Position numbers and translations under genes: made by a program
Origin: Ramicandelaber brevisporus
Lineage: Eukaryota > Kickxellomycota > Ramicandelaberales > Ramicandelaberaceae
Assembly (NCBI GenBank): GCA_025201865.1
Contig: MU602884.1
Location: 7,394 to 27,113, forward strand
Direction: 5' to 3'
Length of the DNA: 19,720 nucleotides
Notes under the pieces: model-generated
Databases searched by the model: none
Seen by the model: only the letters and a program-made list of their open reading frames with translations
What the model was told of the DNA's origin: nothing
Part shown: piece by piece, positions 1 through 8,347 of the stretch
Position numbering within the stretch: position 1 is the stretch's first letter
Layout of the letters: every line of letters begins with the position of its first letter

Positions 1-1055
1 CCAGCCATTACAGTCAGTGTTGGCAATAGTGTGCCAAAACACGACTGCGACATCGATATTGAGCGCAGCAAACCCAGTTCTTGTTTACGCAGCACGGCCA
101 CGCGATCGATCATCGCACTCTCCCATACAAAGCACTTCACCACTCGAATACCTTGCAATGTCTCACGAATCAGCCGAATACGCTCATCGGTCACCGTTGC
201 GAGTCGCTTGCGTATTTTGTAGATTCGCATCGCCAGCCACTGCTGCAGCGGATAATACAGGACCAGAAGCGCACAGCCAACCAGCGCTGGCGAACCCAAG
301 AATACAAACAATATCACAATGGAGATGCTCATCTGAATCAGCGATATAACCATACTCGGGATACGTCCAAACGCGCGCATCAATATTGCCGAGTCGGACC
401 CAACCAGATTAATCAAGCTTCCAATACTCATTTTGGAGCGACTCTGTTGGCTGATGCGAAAAATCTTGGATAGCATTTGAGAGGCAAACTGAACGCGCAG
501 CTTTTGGCCAGTGGAGAGACAGACAAGCGAGGCGTATTCGTCAAAGAAGTTGATACCCATCAGAGCCACTGTGTAAACAATGATCAGACCATATCCATAC
601 CAACTGCTGTGCTCACTGGCGGCTGATGCACCGGGAGTTGATGGTGAGCCGTGGACAGAATGGTAGCTGGCTTGAGCGAAACGAATCAAGGCGCGGATTA
701 GAAGAGGCAGAAGGGCTGTGGTGACTGCAGTGTTCAAGTAGCAGAGGAGAGCTGGGATGATTGGTTTGAAGTGAAGACGCCACAGTATTGAGTAGATGGA
801 AACAGAACGTTGATTCGACTGCTGTTGTGGCTGCTGTTGATGGTGACCACTACAACTCATTGTGATAGATTTACTAGTCTGTGCAGCTTCGATTGCACTG
901 GCCAGCTCGATTGAATTCAACTCGGCTCCCAAGCTATCCTGGAGTGGTTCAACATCAGAAAGTTGCAAAGGACGCTTACCTCCCTGAATTAGAGAAGGCA
1001 GCAGCCATGAGTAAAATACATTTGATGCCGTAAAGGCGATGCGCGAAGTTGGCAT
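1..1055 (-). CDS. ABCC-family ABC transporter, N-terminal part (partial, runs off left edge)
   Basis: The minus strand is open from an ATG at 1055 to the window edge, giving about 351 codons of the first transmembrane domain of an ABCC (MRP/Yor1-type) exporter. Near the start is the ABCC elbow signature, VFYSWLLPSLIQGGKRPLQL followed by SDVEPL. Hydrophobic membrane segments follow (IIPALLCYLNTAV, GLIIVYTVALMGINFF, VISLIQMSISIVILFVFLG). Between them are the typical cytoplasmic-loop motifs: GQKLRVQF, SQQSRSKMSIGSLINLVGSDS, and ETLQGIRVVKCFVWE. Family members pump conjugates, drugs or organic anions with ATP. The nucleotide-binding domains would lie to the left of the window. A start at 1055 gives a short N-terminus without TMD0, as in MRP4-type proteins. 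A strong splice-acceptor-like sequence just upstream (1097) leaves open an extra 5' exon. A Q/H-rich linker and a Ser/Pro-rich extracellular loop look lineage-specific. The family call is secure; the substrate is unknown. Confidence 0.85.
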   Translation of the reverse strand, partial: MPTSRIAFTASNVFYSWLLPSLIQGGKRPLQLSDVEPLQDSLGAELNSIELASAIEAAQTSKSITMSCSGHHQQQPQQQSNQRSVSIYSILWRLHFKPIIPALLCYLNTAVTTALLPLLIRALIRFAQASYHSVHGSPSTPGASAASEHSSWYGYGLIIVYTVALMGINFFDEYASLVCLSTGQKLRVQFASQMLSKIFRISQQSRSKMSIGSLINLVGSDSAILMRAFGRIPSMVISLIQMSISIVILFVFLGSPALVGCALLVLYYPLQQWLAMRIYKIRKRLATVTDERIRLIRETLQGIRVVKCFVWESAMIDRVAVLRKQELGLLRSISMSQSCFGTLLPTLTVMA

Positions 1056-1710
1056 TGATGTCGTTGTATTAAAAGTCGATACAGATATTTGATAGACTGG
1101 AGAAGAAGGAGAAGAAGGAGAAGATGGGGAAAAGAGAATAAATGTTAGAGTAGCCGATCGAACATATTCAATCTTCCTGCCCGATTGTAAACGAGAACTG
1201 TGGATGAACGGTGTGTAAAATAATTGAGGACCGAGAAAATATTGAATGATACGGGGTCTATTGTGGAGCCACTCTTCATCACTGTTGTGTCTCTGCTTTC
1301 TTCTTATTATTATTTTTCGGGTATTCAGGTTGCCGCCAGTGTATATTCTTTTTTGTTAATCACTGATGGCTGTGGCCAGTATTCTTTAATCGGTAAATTG
1401 AAGCTCACGGGATCATATTTTTTACATTCAAATGTGGCCACTATTGCATACTTATAGCAATTGACACAGAATCCGCGTTCAAGGATTAGAATTGCAATTG
1501 CTGTTTTTTTTTAATAAAAGAATGAAATGAAATGAAATGAATCAAGTTATGCAGACTAGGAAAGTAAAAAAAAAAAGTAAGAAAGGCGATTAGTATTGGA
1601 AAGAGAGGAAAGGTGGAGAGGCTAATGGAGGGGGCAGACTCGATTAAACGACGGTGGGGAAGGGAGAGAATGCATGTGTGCGTGTCTGTGTATGTGTGCA
1701 TATGCGTGGT
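1056..1710. other. Intergenic region between the ABCC gene and the Ras gene
   Basis: This stretch holds the ABCC promoter or leader (minus strand) and the 3' end of the Ras gene. It includes the candidate splice acceptor, a short GAAAT pentamer repeat near 1520-1541, purine-rich DNA at 1560-1655 and a GT-rich stretch at 1670-1705. The frames that appear open here start at non-ATG codons or are very short. I see no supported gene. Confidence 0.5.
1097..1150 (-). other. Candidate 3' splice site (branch site, pyrimidine tract, CAG) upstream of the ABCC gene
   Basis: Reading the minus strand there is a CTAAC branch-site-like motif, then about 45 bases that are almost all C and T, ending in CCAG with the AG at 1098-1097. 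The frame downstream joins the ABCC coding frame without a stop. This is the layout of a fungal 3' splice site, so the leader or the first codons may be spliced. I found no convincing GTATGT/GTAAGT donor in the next 350 bases; the closest is GTATGC near 1451. It could instead be a simple pyrimidine-rich promoter tract. Confidence 0.4.
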
Positions 1711-2610
1711 TTAGAGGATCACACAGCATCCGCTACCACTTCCACTGTTTGGATCGTGCGTTTCATCTACTGGCACCATTGCAGGATCCAAATTCTGGAA
1801 TGGACGACTACGAGCCTCGTGCATCTTTCTCCGCACTTGTCTCACTAGCGCCGTGAACGTCTCATCAATGTTTATTCTCTCCTTTGCCGAACTCTCCATA
1901 AACATTGCGCCAACTGACTCTGCAAACATGCGACCTTCCTCCGCTGACACTTCGCGCTCATGAGCCAAATCTAACTTGTTTCCAACAATGATGATGCCAT
2001 ATGGATTGTCTTCCTTGGCGCGCTCAATCTGGTTTCGAATGGCAATCAACTCTTCAAGAGAGTTGCGCTTCGTGATGGAGTAAACACAAATGAAGCCATG
2101 GCCGAGGCGCATCACCGAATCGCCCCATAATCCTCTGTACTCTTCTTGGCCGGCTGTATCGGTAATTTCGAGCGCGCAGTTCCGATTATCAATAGTTACG
2201 GTCTTACTGTAGCAGTCCTCAATGGTTGGATCATACACTTCGATAAACTGATGCTTGACAAATGACAATGTGATGGCGGACTTTCCGACACCACCAGAAC
2301 CAACCACAACGAGCGAGAACTTGTCTGCTGGTAATGGAGTGTTGCTGTATGGCGCGAGATTGGCACTGTTTGGTGCCGGGCTCACTCCTGGACCTGGAGC
2401 GATGCTGGTGTTGCCGCCGCCAGTGCGCAAGGATGCTGGAGCTGGCTGTGCTGGTGAATAGATTGAGTTTGTCGCCATGTTTCCAACACTGGATGTTGTC
2501 AGGCCGGGGTTGCTTCCGTAGTATCCATATTGCTGCTGTTGCTGTTGAAATGGTTGCTGAGGAGAGCCTCGCAACTGTTGGCTGCTGCCGGATTGATAGT
2601 ATGCGCTCAT
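1711..2610 (-). CDS. Ras-family small GTPase with low-complexity N-terminal extension
   Basis: A 299-residue GTPase of the Ras family, counted from the ATG at 2610. Residues 1-95 are a Q/P/S/N-rich extension; the GTPase domain follows. All G-box motifs are present: P-loop GSGGVGKS (104-111), switch I YDPTIEDCY (126-134), DTAGQEE (151-157), NKLD (211-214) and SSAK (240-243). The protein ends CCVIL, a CAAX box whose terminal Leu favours geranylgeranylation, with an adjacent Cys available for palmitoylation. It should therefore cycle between GDP and GTP at a membrane and signal in growth, polarity or morphogenesis. Unusual points: Ser replaces the Ala of the classic GAGGVGKS, and switch II reads EEYRGLWGDSVMRLG rather than the EEYSAMRDQYMR type. 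The frame stays open upstream to 2835 but contains no ATG, only GTG, so the start at 2610 (A at -3) is preferred unless there is an upstream exon. Assignment to Ras1, Rsr1 or another subfamily is not certain. Confidence 0.9.
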   Translation of the reverse strand: MSAYYQSGSSQQLRGSPQQPFQQQQQQYGYYGSNPGLTTSSVGNMATNSIYSPAQPAPASLRTGGGNTSIAPGPGVSPAPNSANLAPYSNTPLPADKFSLVVVGSGGVGKSAITLSFVKHQFIEVYDPTIEDCYSKTVTIDNRNCALEITDTAGQEEYRGLWGDSVMRLGHGFICVYSITKRNSLEELIAIRNQIERAKEDNPYGIIIVGNKLDLAHEREVSAEEGRMFAESVGAMFMESSAKERINIDETFTALVRQVRRKMHEARSRPFQNLDPAMVPVDETHDPNSGSGSGCCVIL

Positions 2611-3478
2611 TATCGAGATATCGCCGTTGATATTGATATTGATACCGTTGCTGTTGCTGTTGCTGCTGTTGCTGCTGCTGCTGACGTCGTCGATATGTAC
2701 CTTGGGTGAGTCGGTGTATGCGTACACAAGAGGAGGAGAAGATGAGGTGGAGGAGGCTGGCTGGCTGGCTGGTTGTTTCTTTTGTTTCGAACAAGAAAAA
2801 GGGTTTGAGCTTAAGAAGGCAAGTTTGCAGTTTGATCAGGCGTCTTCGCTCTTGTAGAACCTCCCCTGTTTGTAGAGTCTGCTGCCGTTGGTACAAAGCA
2901 AGCACAGAGATTACTTGTGTGTAAGCTGGTGTTTTTTTTATCGCAGTTGTAAAGAAAAGAAAAGCGTGGGTGTTTTGAAGTGTAGGTTCGCAAAGTGAAT
3001 GTGTGTGTGAGCGCGCGTGAGACAATAGTGACCCATTGTGGCGACGCGGGTAACACACCCTGGGAGTCCTTTTCTGCACACAGTATGAGCTTTGTCTCGT
3101 CTTGTATTACCACTTTTCTTTGCTTTTCTCTTTCTCTTTGCAATAATTCTCTGCGAATGCTAATTAGAGCAATCAATTGTCCTTATTAGTCACTAAGAAC
3201 AGGTCAGAAAGAAGCCACCGATATGCATTGAAGGAACCGTGTTGCTGGGTCTGTGCTTCAATGCGTGGCACCAACTTCACTTCACTTCCATACATCCCAA
3301 TTTTTTTTGGTTTGTTTTTTTTCTTTCTCCCGCTTTCGAGTCGGAGTAAACCGCGCAAGCTGATTCTTCTAAAAATATTTTTCGCATTGACTTTTTTCGT
3401 TCATTCATTCTGGCTCCGTTTCACACAAATATCCTTGATTACCAAGCATAACAACGATACAACGATACAAAGAAGAAG
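2611..3478. promoter_or_regulatory. Divergent intergenic region, Ras gene / quinolinate phosphoribosyltransferase gene
   Basis: These 868 bases lie between two divergently transcribed genes and should hold both promoters and leaders. On the Ras side the transcript would carry a CAG/CAA repeat (2647-2683) and a GGCT tetranucleotide run (2755-2772). The middle has a TG/CG-alternating stretch (about 2998-3015) and C/T-rich tracts (about 3112-3140). On the other side, T-rich DNA (3300-3325) is followed by a tandem CAACGATA direct repeat (3452-3467) just before the start codon. The open frames here are shadows of low-complexity DNA. I cannot point to a definite TATA box. Confidence 0.5.
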
Positions 3479-4381
3479 ATGAGCGCGTCGTCAGCAACAG
3501 CTTCAGCACCAAACTTTGCGCACCTGCTGCCAGTCGGCTGGACCACCGAGGTCACAGCATGGCTCAAGGAGGACACTCCTTCTTTTGACTATGGCGGCTT
3601 TGTGGTTGGAGATTCTCCTCAAGTTGCTCATCTTCTCGGCAAGTCACCAGGTGTTGTCGCTGGTCGTCCGTTCTTTGACGAAGTGTTCCGTCAGCTCGGC
3701 TGCCGCGTCGAATGGCTGCTCGAAGAAGGCGTCGCGTTTGATCCAGTCACCGTCGTTGCCAAAGTTTACGGACCAGCCAACAAGCTGCTACAAGGTGAGC
3801 GAGTTGCTCTCAACACTTTGGCGCGGTGCAGCGGCATTGCTACCCTGGCTCGCTCGCTTGCCGATCTCAAGGCGCAGCATGGCTTCAAGGGTGTCGTCGC
3901 GGGCACTCGCAAGACCACCCCAGGATTCCGCTTTGTTGAAAAGTACGGCATGCTCGTTGGCGGCGTTGACGGCCATCGCCACGATTTGTCATCCATGATT
4001 ATGCTCAAGGACAACCACATTTGGTCCCACGGTTCCATCACAAAGGCTGTGCAGCTTGCTCGCCAGGCGGGTGGCTTCTCACTCAAGATTGAAGTTGAAT
4101 GCCAAAACGAGCAAGAAGCCGACGAAGCCATTGCTGCGGGTGCCGACATTGTCATGCTGGATAACCATGCTGGAGAGAAACTGATCAAGGCATCGCAGAG
4201 TGTTCGCGAAAGATGGGCACAAAAGGGCAAGACGGGATTCTTGATTGAAGCCAGTGGTGGCATTACAAAGGAGAATATTGTCGAGTACTTTGGACCGCAT
4301 GTTGATATCATTAGCTTGGGTGCACTTTCGCAAGGCGTGCCTCACGTTGATTTCTCGCTCAAGATTCAGCAACATCATTAA
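3479..4381 (+). CDS. Nicotinate-nucleotide pyrophosphorylase (quinolinate phosphoribosyltransferase)
   Basis: This enzyme of de novo NAD synthesis converts quinolinate and PRPP to nicotinate mononucleotide, CO2 and pyrophosphate. The 300-residue length matches the fungal family (yeast Bna6 is close to this size). The conserved motifs appear in order: [16 protein letters not shown] (107-122), GTRKTTPG (142-149) with the substrate-binding Arg and Lys, an EKYGMLVGG-x-x-HRHDL segment (154-170), KDNH (177-180), IEVE (204-207), VMLDN (225-229) and IEASGGI (256-262). The start ATG follows an A/C-rich leader with a purine at -3, and the family N-terminus (HLLPVGW, then a short helix) begins soon after, so little extension is likely. 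No targeting signal is visible, which fits the cytosol. The gene is divergent from the Ras gene and ends 146 bases before the convergent small hypothetical gene. The frame is unbroken. Confidence 0.96.
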   Translation: MSASSATASAPNFAHLLPVGWTTEVTAWLKEDTPSFDYGGFVVGDSPQVAHLLGKSPGVVAGRPFFDEVFRQLGCRVEWLLEEGVAFDPVTVVAKVYGPANKLLQGERVALNTLARCSGIATLARSLADLKAQHGFKGVVAGTRKTTPGFRFVEKYGMLVGGVDGHRHDLSSMIMLKDNHIWSHGSITKAVQLARQAGGFSLKIEVECQNEQEADEAIAAGADIVMLDNHAGEKLIKASQSVRERWAQKGKTGFLIEASGGITKENIVEYFGPHVDIISLGALSQGVPHVDFSLKIQQHH

Positions 4382-4527
4382 AGAACAAGAATTACGAGAA
4401 CTACAGCAGATCCGCGCATTTGTATAACTAACTAACTATATGATTTCAAATAACTCTTCAAGAACAAAAACAAACTAACAAACAAGAAAGCAAAAAAGGT
4501 ACTAAAAAGATTGAAAAAACATGTTGC

Positions 4528-4896
4528 TTAAAAGCTCGCTGAGCTGGTAAATTGCAGCGACGCATTGCCTTCAACCGCAAACGAGGCTTCGAAATAATCG
4601 CCGAGTTCTCCAGTGATGACAACCACTGCATCCATTTTGTTCAGAGTAAAATTAAAGCTTGATGGGCCAACTACTGACCCAGTGCTAATCACAAAATCAC
4701 CTGTCAAGTTCTCCGTCGGCTCATACACCAACTTCGCATTCGTAACAGCCAGTGGTGGAATACAGTCTGTGAGCATTCCTTTGAGGGAAAGGATACGGTC
4801 CTCGAGTTGGAAGTTGCCTTCAACATTGGCTTGGGTGTCGATACTCAGCTCGCCAACAGCAATATGCGGAGGGTTTGGTATCATTCTGATTGTCAT
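4528..4896 (-). CDS. Hypothetical protein, 122 residues, predicted beta-rich
   Basis: I do not recognise this protein. It starts MTIRMIPNPPHIAVGELSID and has no signal peptide or membrane helix. Alternating hydrophobic and polar residues recur through its length (VEGNFQL, GDFVISTGSV, SFNFTLN, DAVVVITGEL, ASFAVEGNASLQF), which suggests a small beta-sandwich or beta-barrel. There is only one Cys. The frame upstream of the ATG closes at a nearby TAA within about 30 bases, so 4896 (or the Met five codons in) is the likely start unless there is a leader intron. It is convergent with the quinolinate phosphoribosyltransferase gene and divergent from PGS1. Codon use looks ordinary, with none of the homopeptide runs of the antisense frames, which supports a real gene. 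It may be lineage-specific or belong to a fold family I cannot see from sequence alone. Confidence 0.6.
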   Translation of the reverse strand: MTIRMIPNPPHIAVGELSIDTQANVEGNFQLEDRILSLKGMLTDCIPPLAVTNAKLVYEPTENLTGDFVISTGSVVGPSSFNFTLNKMDAVVVITGELGDYFEASFAVEGNASLQFTSSASF

Positions 4897-5320
4897 AGGT
4901 GGAGAAAATAGTAATAATTCGAGTTATTGTTACTGCTGTTTCAGTTGTTGTTGCTGTTGGTGGCTGTTGCTGTTGCTGTTGATGGCTGTTGGTGGCTGCT
5001 TGTGGCTGTTGGCGGTGAAAGCGATGACGTGGAATTGTGACAATGCAGATCTTGACAGTGAAAAAGAGGATGGAGTCAGATAAAACTCGCCCAATGAAAA
5101 CCGCCACTAACTTGAGGCTTCTACATCATAGTTACATACATGAAACATTCGCATTAAACTGTGAAGTTATAGAAAAATAGCCATCTGAAAGTAAGGTTTA
5201 TGCAGTATACTGACAGGAACAGTAGCCATGAAAATGGATGTCCATCCGCAAACCTAATCCTCATCGAAAAAAATTACACTGCAAAAAAAAATCAATACCC
5301 TTGCTCCAGCACGCACGCTC
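4897..5320. promoter_or_regulatory. Divergent intergenic region, hypothetical gene / PGS1
   Basis: The first part (about 4934-5010) is rich in CTG, TTG and TGG triplets, so the minus-strand transcript of the hypothetical gene would have a leader rich in CAA, CAG and CCA. The part nearer PGS1 is A-rich, with poly-A at about 5283-5290. Frames open across the repeat have homopeptide or Cys/Trp-rich translations typical of non-coding repeats. No other gene is supported. Confidence 0.45.
4934..5010 (-). repeat. CAA/CAG/CCA-rich repeat in the leader of the hypothetical gene
   Basis: On the minus strand the repeat is built of CAACAG and CCAACAG units ending about 40 bases before the ATG at 4896. 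An in-frame stop lies between it and the start codon. Confidence 0.7.
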
Positions 5321-6829
5321 ATGATCTCGACCAAGTGCTTGGGTGTTGTCCTGGTGCGCTCAACCAGCTCCAGTCGGCGTCATCTCTCTATCTCCAGCCG
5401 CTATGCCCCGCTGCTGGAGCGAGGCGACCGTCCCATTATTCCAGCTTATGGCTCGCAGATCCGCGTTTTGAAGGAACCCGTCGACTTTTATCAAACCATC
5501 CTCGACAACATCCGCACAGCCCAAAAGCGGATATGCATAGCAACACTGTATGTAGGAAATGAGCAGCATGAATTAGCGAACGAGTTGGCAGAGGCACTGC
5601 GGAGACAGCCAGAGTTGCAAATTGATATCTTGATGGATTACAATCGTGGAACAAGAGGACTCATTCAGCAACAGAACAGCAAGGCATCGTCAAAGGCACT
5701 GCAGAAATCGGGAGCATCGTCGGTTGAACTGCTTGCACGCATATTGAGCGCCACTCCAGATGCCGAGGATCGTGTTCGAGTGTCTCTCTATCGTAGCCCC
5801 GCCATCACGTCGCTGCATCGACAACTGGTGCCGCCGCGCTGGATTGAAGGCATCGGAGTCCAGCACATGAAGGGCTATGTATTTGATGACAACATCATCC
5901 TATCTGGTGCAAACTTGAACAGCGAGTATTTTACAACAAGACAGGACCGATACATGGTGTTTGAGCAGCACAGTGAGCTGGCTGATTACTTTTGTGGACT
6001 GGCAAAGGCATACTCAAGTGTATCGCCAAAAGTGAAATTGAACAAGAGTAAAGAGAGTGGAATTGAGTTTGTAGAGCCAGAGAATGAGACAGTTGCGGAA
6101 ACGAAGAGGCTGGTAGATGCACATACTGCAAAATGGATCGCAACGGCGCCAAAGGCGGAGAGCTTGGACACGGTTGTCATCCCATGTCTACAGGCTGGGC
6201 CGTTAAATATTAGACAAGATGAAGAAACCATGACAAAGCTGCTGCAGTCATTTGACTCCAGTGCATCCGCTGGACGACCACGAATCGTACTGTCAACTGC
6301 ATACTTCAATGTGGCTTCGTTTCTTGAGACTCTCATTCTATCGTGCAGACACGCCACGTTTGACATGCTGACAGCGTCTCCAGAGGCCAATGGATTCTAC
6401 AAGGCACGCGGTATATCTGGTCACATCCCAACTGCGTACTCACTCTTCCTCAAGACTTTCATGAAACGGATTAGGCGATCCAATCGAGATGCTGATTTTA
6501 CAGTGTCTGAATACAAGCGAGATGGATGGACTTTCCACGGCAAAGGATTGTGGCTGTATGCAAATCAATGTGACAACGGCGGCGACACAAAAGATGAGCC
6601 CGAGATGACAATTATCGGGTCGTCAAACTACGGTACAAGATCGTATGAGCGAGACACTGAGATGCAGGCAATTGTCATTACGTCAAACACGGACTTGAGA
6701 CGGCAGCTGGCTACTGAAGTCAAGGATTTGATGGCACACAGCAGCAGGGCTACACTGGAGGAACTGTCTGAGCGACCAATTCCTGGTTGGATTGTATCTA
6801 TTAAATCACTGTTAAGGCGATTCTTTTAG
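5321..6829 (+). CDS. PGS1: CDP-diacylglycerol--glycerol-3-phosphate 3-phosphatidyltransferase (phosphatidylglycerophosphate synthase)
   Basis: This enzyme makes phosphatidylglycerophosphate from CDP-diacylglycerol and glycerol-3-phosphate, the committed step to phosphatidylglycerol and cardiolipin in mitochondria. The 502-residue protein belongs to the phospholipase D superfamily with two HKD-type sites. The first is HMKGYVFD (182-189) followed by LSGANLNSEYF. The second is FHGKGLWLY (405-413) followed by IIGSSNYGTRSYERD; as in other Pgs1 proteins the second motif lacks the classic Asp. The N-terminus (MISTKCLGVVLVRSTSSSRR and on) is rich in Ser and Arg with no acidic residue for more than 30 positions, as expected of a mitochondrial presequence. 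The family start IRVLKEPVDFYQTIL follows at 47-61. A Ser-rich spacer (about 118-136) and a Lys/Glu-rich segment (about 236-265) are modest inserts. The C-terminus IPGWIVSIKSLLRRFF resembles the family end. The gene is convergent with DDI1, only 116 bases apart. The frame is intact and intronless. Confidence 0.95.
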   Translation: MISTKCLGVVLVRSTSSSRRHLSISSRYAPLLERGDRPIIPAYGSQIRVLKEPVDFYQTILDNIRTAQKRICIATLYVGNEQHELANELAEALRRQPELQIDILMDYNRGTRGLIQQQNSKASSKALQKSGASSVELLARILSATPDAEDRVRVSLYRSPAITSLHRQLVPPRWIEGIGVQHMKGYVFDDNIILSGANLNSEYFTTRQDRYMVFEQHSELADYFCGLAKAYSSVSPKVKLNKSKESGIEFVEPENETVAETKRLVDAHTAKWIATAPKAESLDTVVIPCLQAGPLNIRQDEETMTKLLQSFDSSASAGRPRIVLSTAYFNVASFLETLILSCRHATFDMLTASPEANGFYKARGISGHIPTAYSLFLKTFMKRIRRSNRDADFTVSEYKRDGWTFHGKGLWLYANQCDNGGDTKDEPEMTIIGSSNYGTRSYERDTEMQAIVITSNTDLRRQLATEVKDLMAHSSRATLEELSERPIPGWIVSIKSLLRRFF

Positions 6830-6945
6830 TTCAATAGTAACAATAACAATAATAGTAATAATGTTTGAATAATAACTAATGTAAAAGTTCAAGAGTAGAA
6901 GGAGAAGTATAGAAAAAGAAGAGGAGAGGTAGATGTAGATGAGAT

Positions 6946-8328
6946 TTAACCAAAGAGTAAAGATGCAGCCATGTCAACATTTCCGCCAACTGCATCCAGA
7001 GCATTGATGGCATCTTGTCTGCTGCAACCAAACTCCATAATGGCGCGAATCTTCTCCTCGGAATGCCGAGATGGAGCTTGAGCTGCTGCTGCTGCGGTCT
7101 GTCTAACTGGGGTTGGTACAACCTGCGGAGCTGCAGCCGCTGCGGCTAGCGGTGTTTGCACTGGAGGACGCTGCGGAGTTGGCTGGAGAATAGTAGCTGG
7201 TGCTGGCGAGGCAGCCTTTGATGTCGATGCAGATGATGTCGAAGCAGCCGCTTGACCATCATTCTTCTCGTTCTGTGGTTCACCAAAATGCAGGTTATCT
7301 TTTGGGATTTCATGTTCAGGCAAGAACGGAATGAGTTGATTATCGACCACCAGTGCATTCTGCTTCAGATCAATGCTCATTTGATATCTTCTCAACATAT
7401 CCAATCCAAGTAACATGTCGTGAGAGCGTCCCTCCAGGATTGTAAATGAGCATGGCAGGTGCAATTGACCAAGCTTCACTGGAGCATTGTGCACTCTTCC
7501 CAAGATCTTTGCAGTGCCAACACCATACGCCACGCCGGCAAAGCGAGTGTCCAGCAGACGCATCACTCCACAGCGCTCGGCACACGCTGGACTCATAATG
7601 GTGTTTTGAGCTCCTGAATCTACAAATGCCTTGACTATATGTCCATTGACCAGGATGCTAATGTAGAGCATTGTAACATTGCCAAACAGCTCTGGGTTGT
7701 GCTCAATCGCGTCCAGGAATGAGTCTTCCACGTTCTTTTGGCGGATGCGCTCTTCGATGCGACGCTGTGCTTCAATGTTGAAAGGATCGGCACTCATGAG
7801 TTCCTCCTCTTCGCGAATAGCTTGTTCAGAGGCAATGCGTTCGGAGCGCAGCTCGCGCATCTTTTGAGCAAACCGGGCTGGATTCGACTGAGCATCGCGA
7901 ACAAGGTCTGGAGAACGCTGCATGATATGGCTGCGGAAGTACGGATCAGAGATGATTTGCTGGCGAATACGCTCAATATCTGCATCATCGTTCGTGGACG
8001 CTGAACGCTGGCCCTGATATGGCGGTGCAGATGCCGTAGGAACTGGCCGTGGGACTGGAGCTGAGGATGCTGTTGACACAGCTGCCGGAGTTGGCGCTGG
8101 CGCTGGCTGCTTTTTCTGGAGGAGGATCAAGTCGCCATCTGCAACGCCAGCCTGGGCGAGAGTCTGCTTGACGTCGGCAAGCTCTCTACCGTTGAAGAGG
8201 AGCTGCTGCTGATCGGCTGGGATGTCAGTGTCAGCTTCGAGAAGCACTTTGACGTTCTCGAGCTCCATCTGCGCGTCAACTTCAATTTGTAGCGGAGCGC
8301 CATCGCCGACGATAATTGTAAGATGCAT
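6946..8328 (-). CDS. DDI1: Ddi1-type ubiquitin receptor and retroviral-like aspartic protease
   Basis: A complete four-part Ddi1 of 460 residues. Residues 1-73 form the ubiquitin-like domain (MHLTIIVGDG through LILLQKK). A Pro/Ala linker and the helical Ddi1 region follow (about 115-205, including RIRQQIISDPYFRSHIMQ). The retropepsin-like domain begins near 215 and carries the catalytic FVDSGAQ with Asp237, then TILEGRSHDMLLGLDML. A Pro/Ala-rich linker (about 345-420) leads to a C-terminal UBA domain (about 422-460, EEKIRAIMEFGCSRQDAINA). Ddi1 proteins bind polyubiquitin and the proteasome and can cleave heavily ubiquitinated substrates. They act in proteasome shuttling, DNA-damage tolerance and, in yeast, restraint of secretion. 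Keeping the UBA is typical of fungi; several animal homologues lack it. The start is the first ATG, with the UBL beginning at once and an in-frame TAA just upstream. A TATA-like element lies about 170 bases upstream. Pex11 is the divergent neighbour. Confidence 0.97.
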   Translation of the reverse strand: MHLTIIVGDGAPLQIEVDAQMELENVKVLLEADTDIPADQQQLLFNGRELADVKQTLAQAGVADGDLILLQKKQPAPAPTPAAVSTASSAPVPRPVPTASAPPYQGQRSASTNDDADIERIRQQIISDPYFRSHIMQRSPDLVRDAQSNPARFAQKMRELRSERIASEQAIREEEELMSADPFNIEAQRRIEERIRQKNVEDSFLDAIEHNPELFGNVTMLYISILVNGHIVKAFVDSGAQNTIMSPACAERCGVMRLLDTRFAGVAYGVGTAKILGRVHNAPVKLGQLHLPCSFTILEGRSHDMLLGLDMLRRYQMSIDLKQNALVVDNQLIPFLPEHEIPKDNLHFGEPQNEKNDGQAAASTSSASTSKAASPAPATILQPTPQRPPVQTPLAAAAAAPQVVPTPVRQTAAAAAQAPSRHSEEKIRAIMEFGCSRQDAINALDAVGGNVDMAASLLFG

Positions 8329-8347
8329 CGCCAGTAGTGTTTACCCT

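Noticed and set aside
17-473. Overlapping plus-strand frames at the left edge
   Set aside because: They lie antisense to the well-supported ABCC membrane domain and their translations have no recognisable features.
1224-1457. 77-codon plus-strand frame with hydrophobic stretches
   Set aside because: It begins at TTG, not ATG, in AT-rich intergenic DNA and resembles no family.
2231-3079. 282-codon minus-strand frame with a long Gln run
   Set aside because: It overlaps the Ras gene in another frame; the Gln run is the same CAG repeat read in a shifted frame, and no conserved domain is present.
3766-4311. 181-codon minus-strand frame
   Set aside because: It is the antisense shadow of the quinolinate phosphoribosyltransferase gene.
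7600-7650. DDI1 aspartic protease motif as a retroelement remnant
   Set aside because: The DSGA motif sits inside a complete UBL-helical-protease-UBA Ddi1 protein, a conserved cellular gene.
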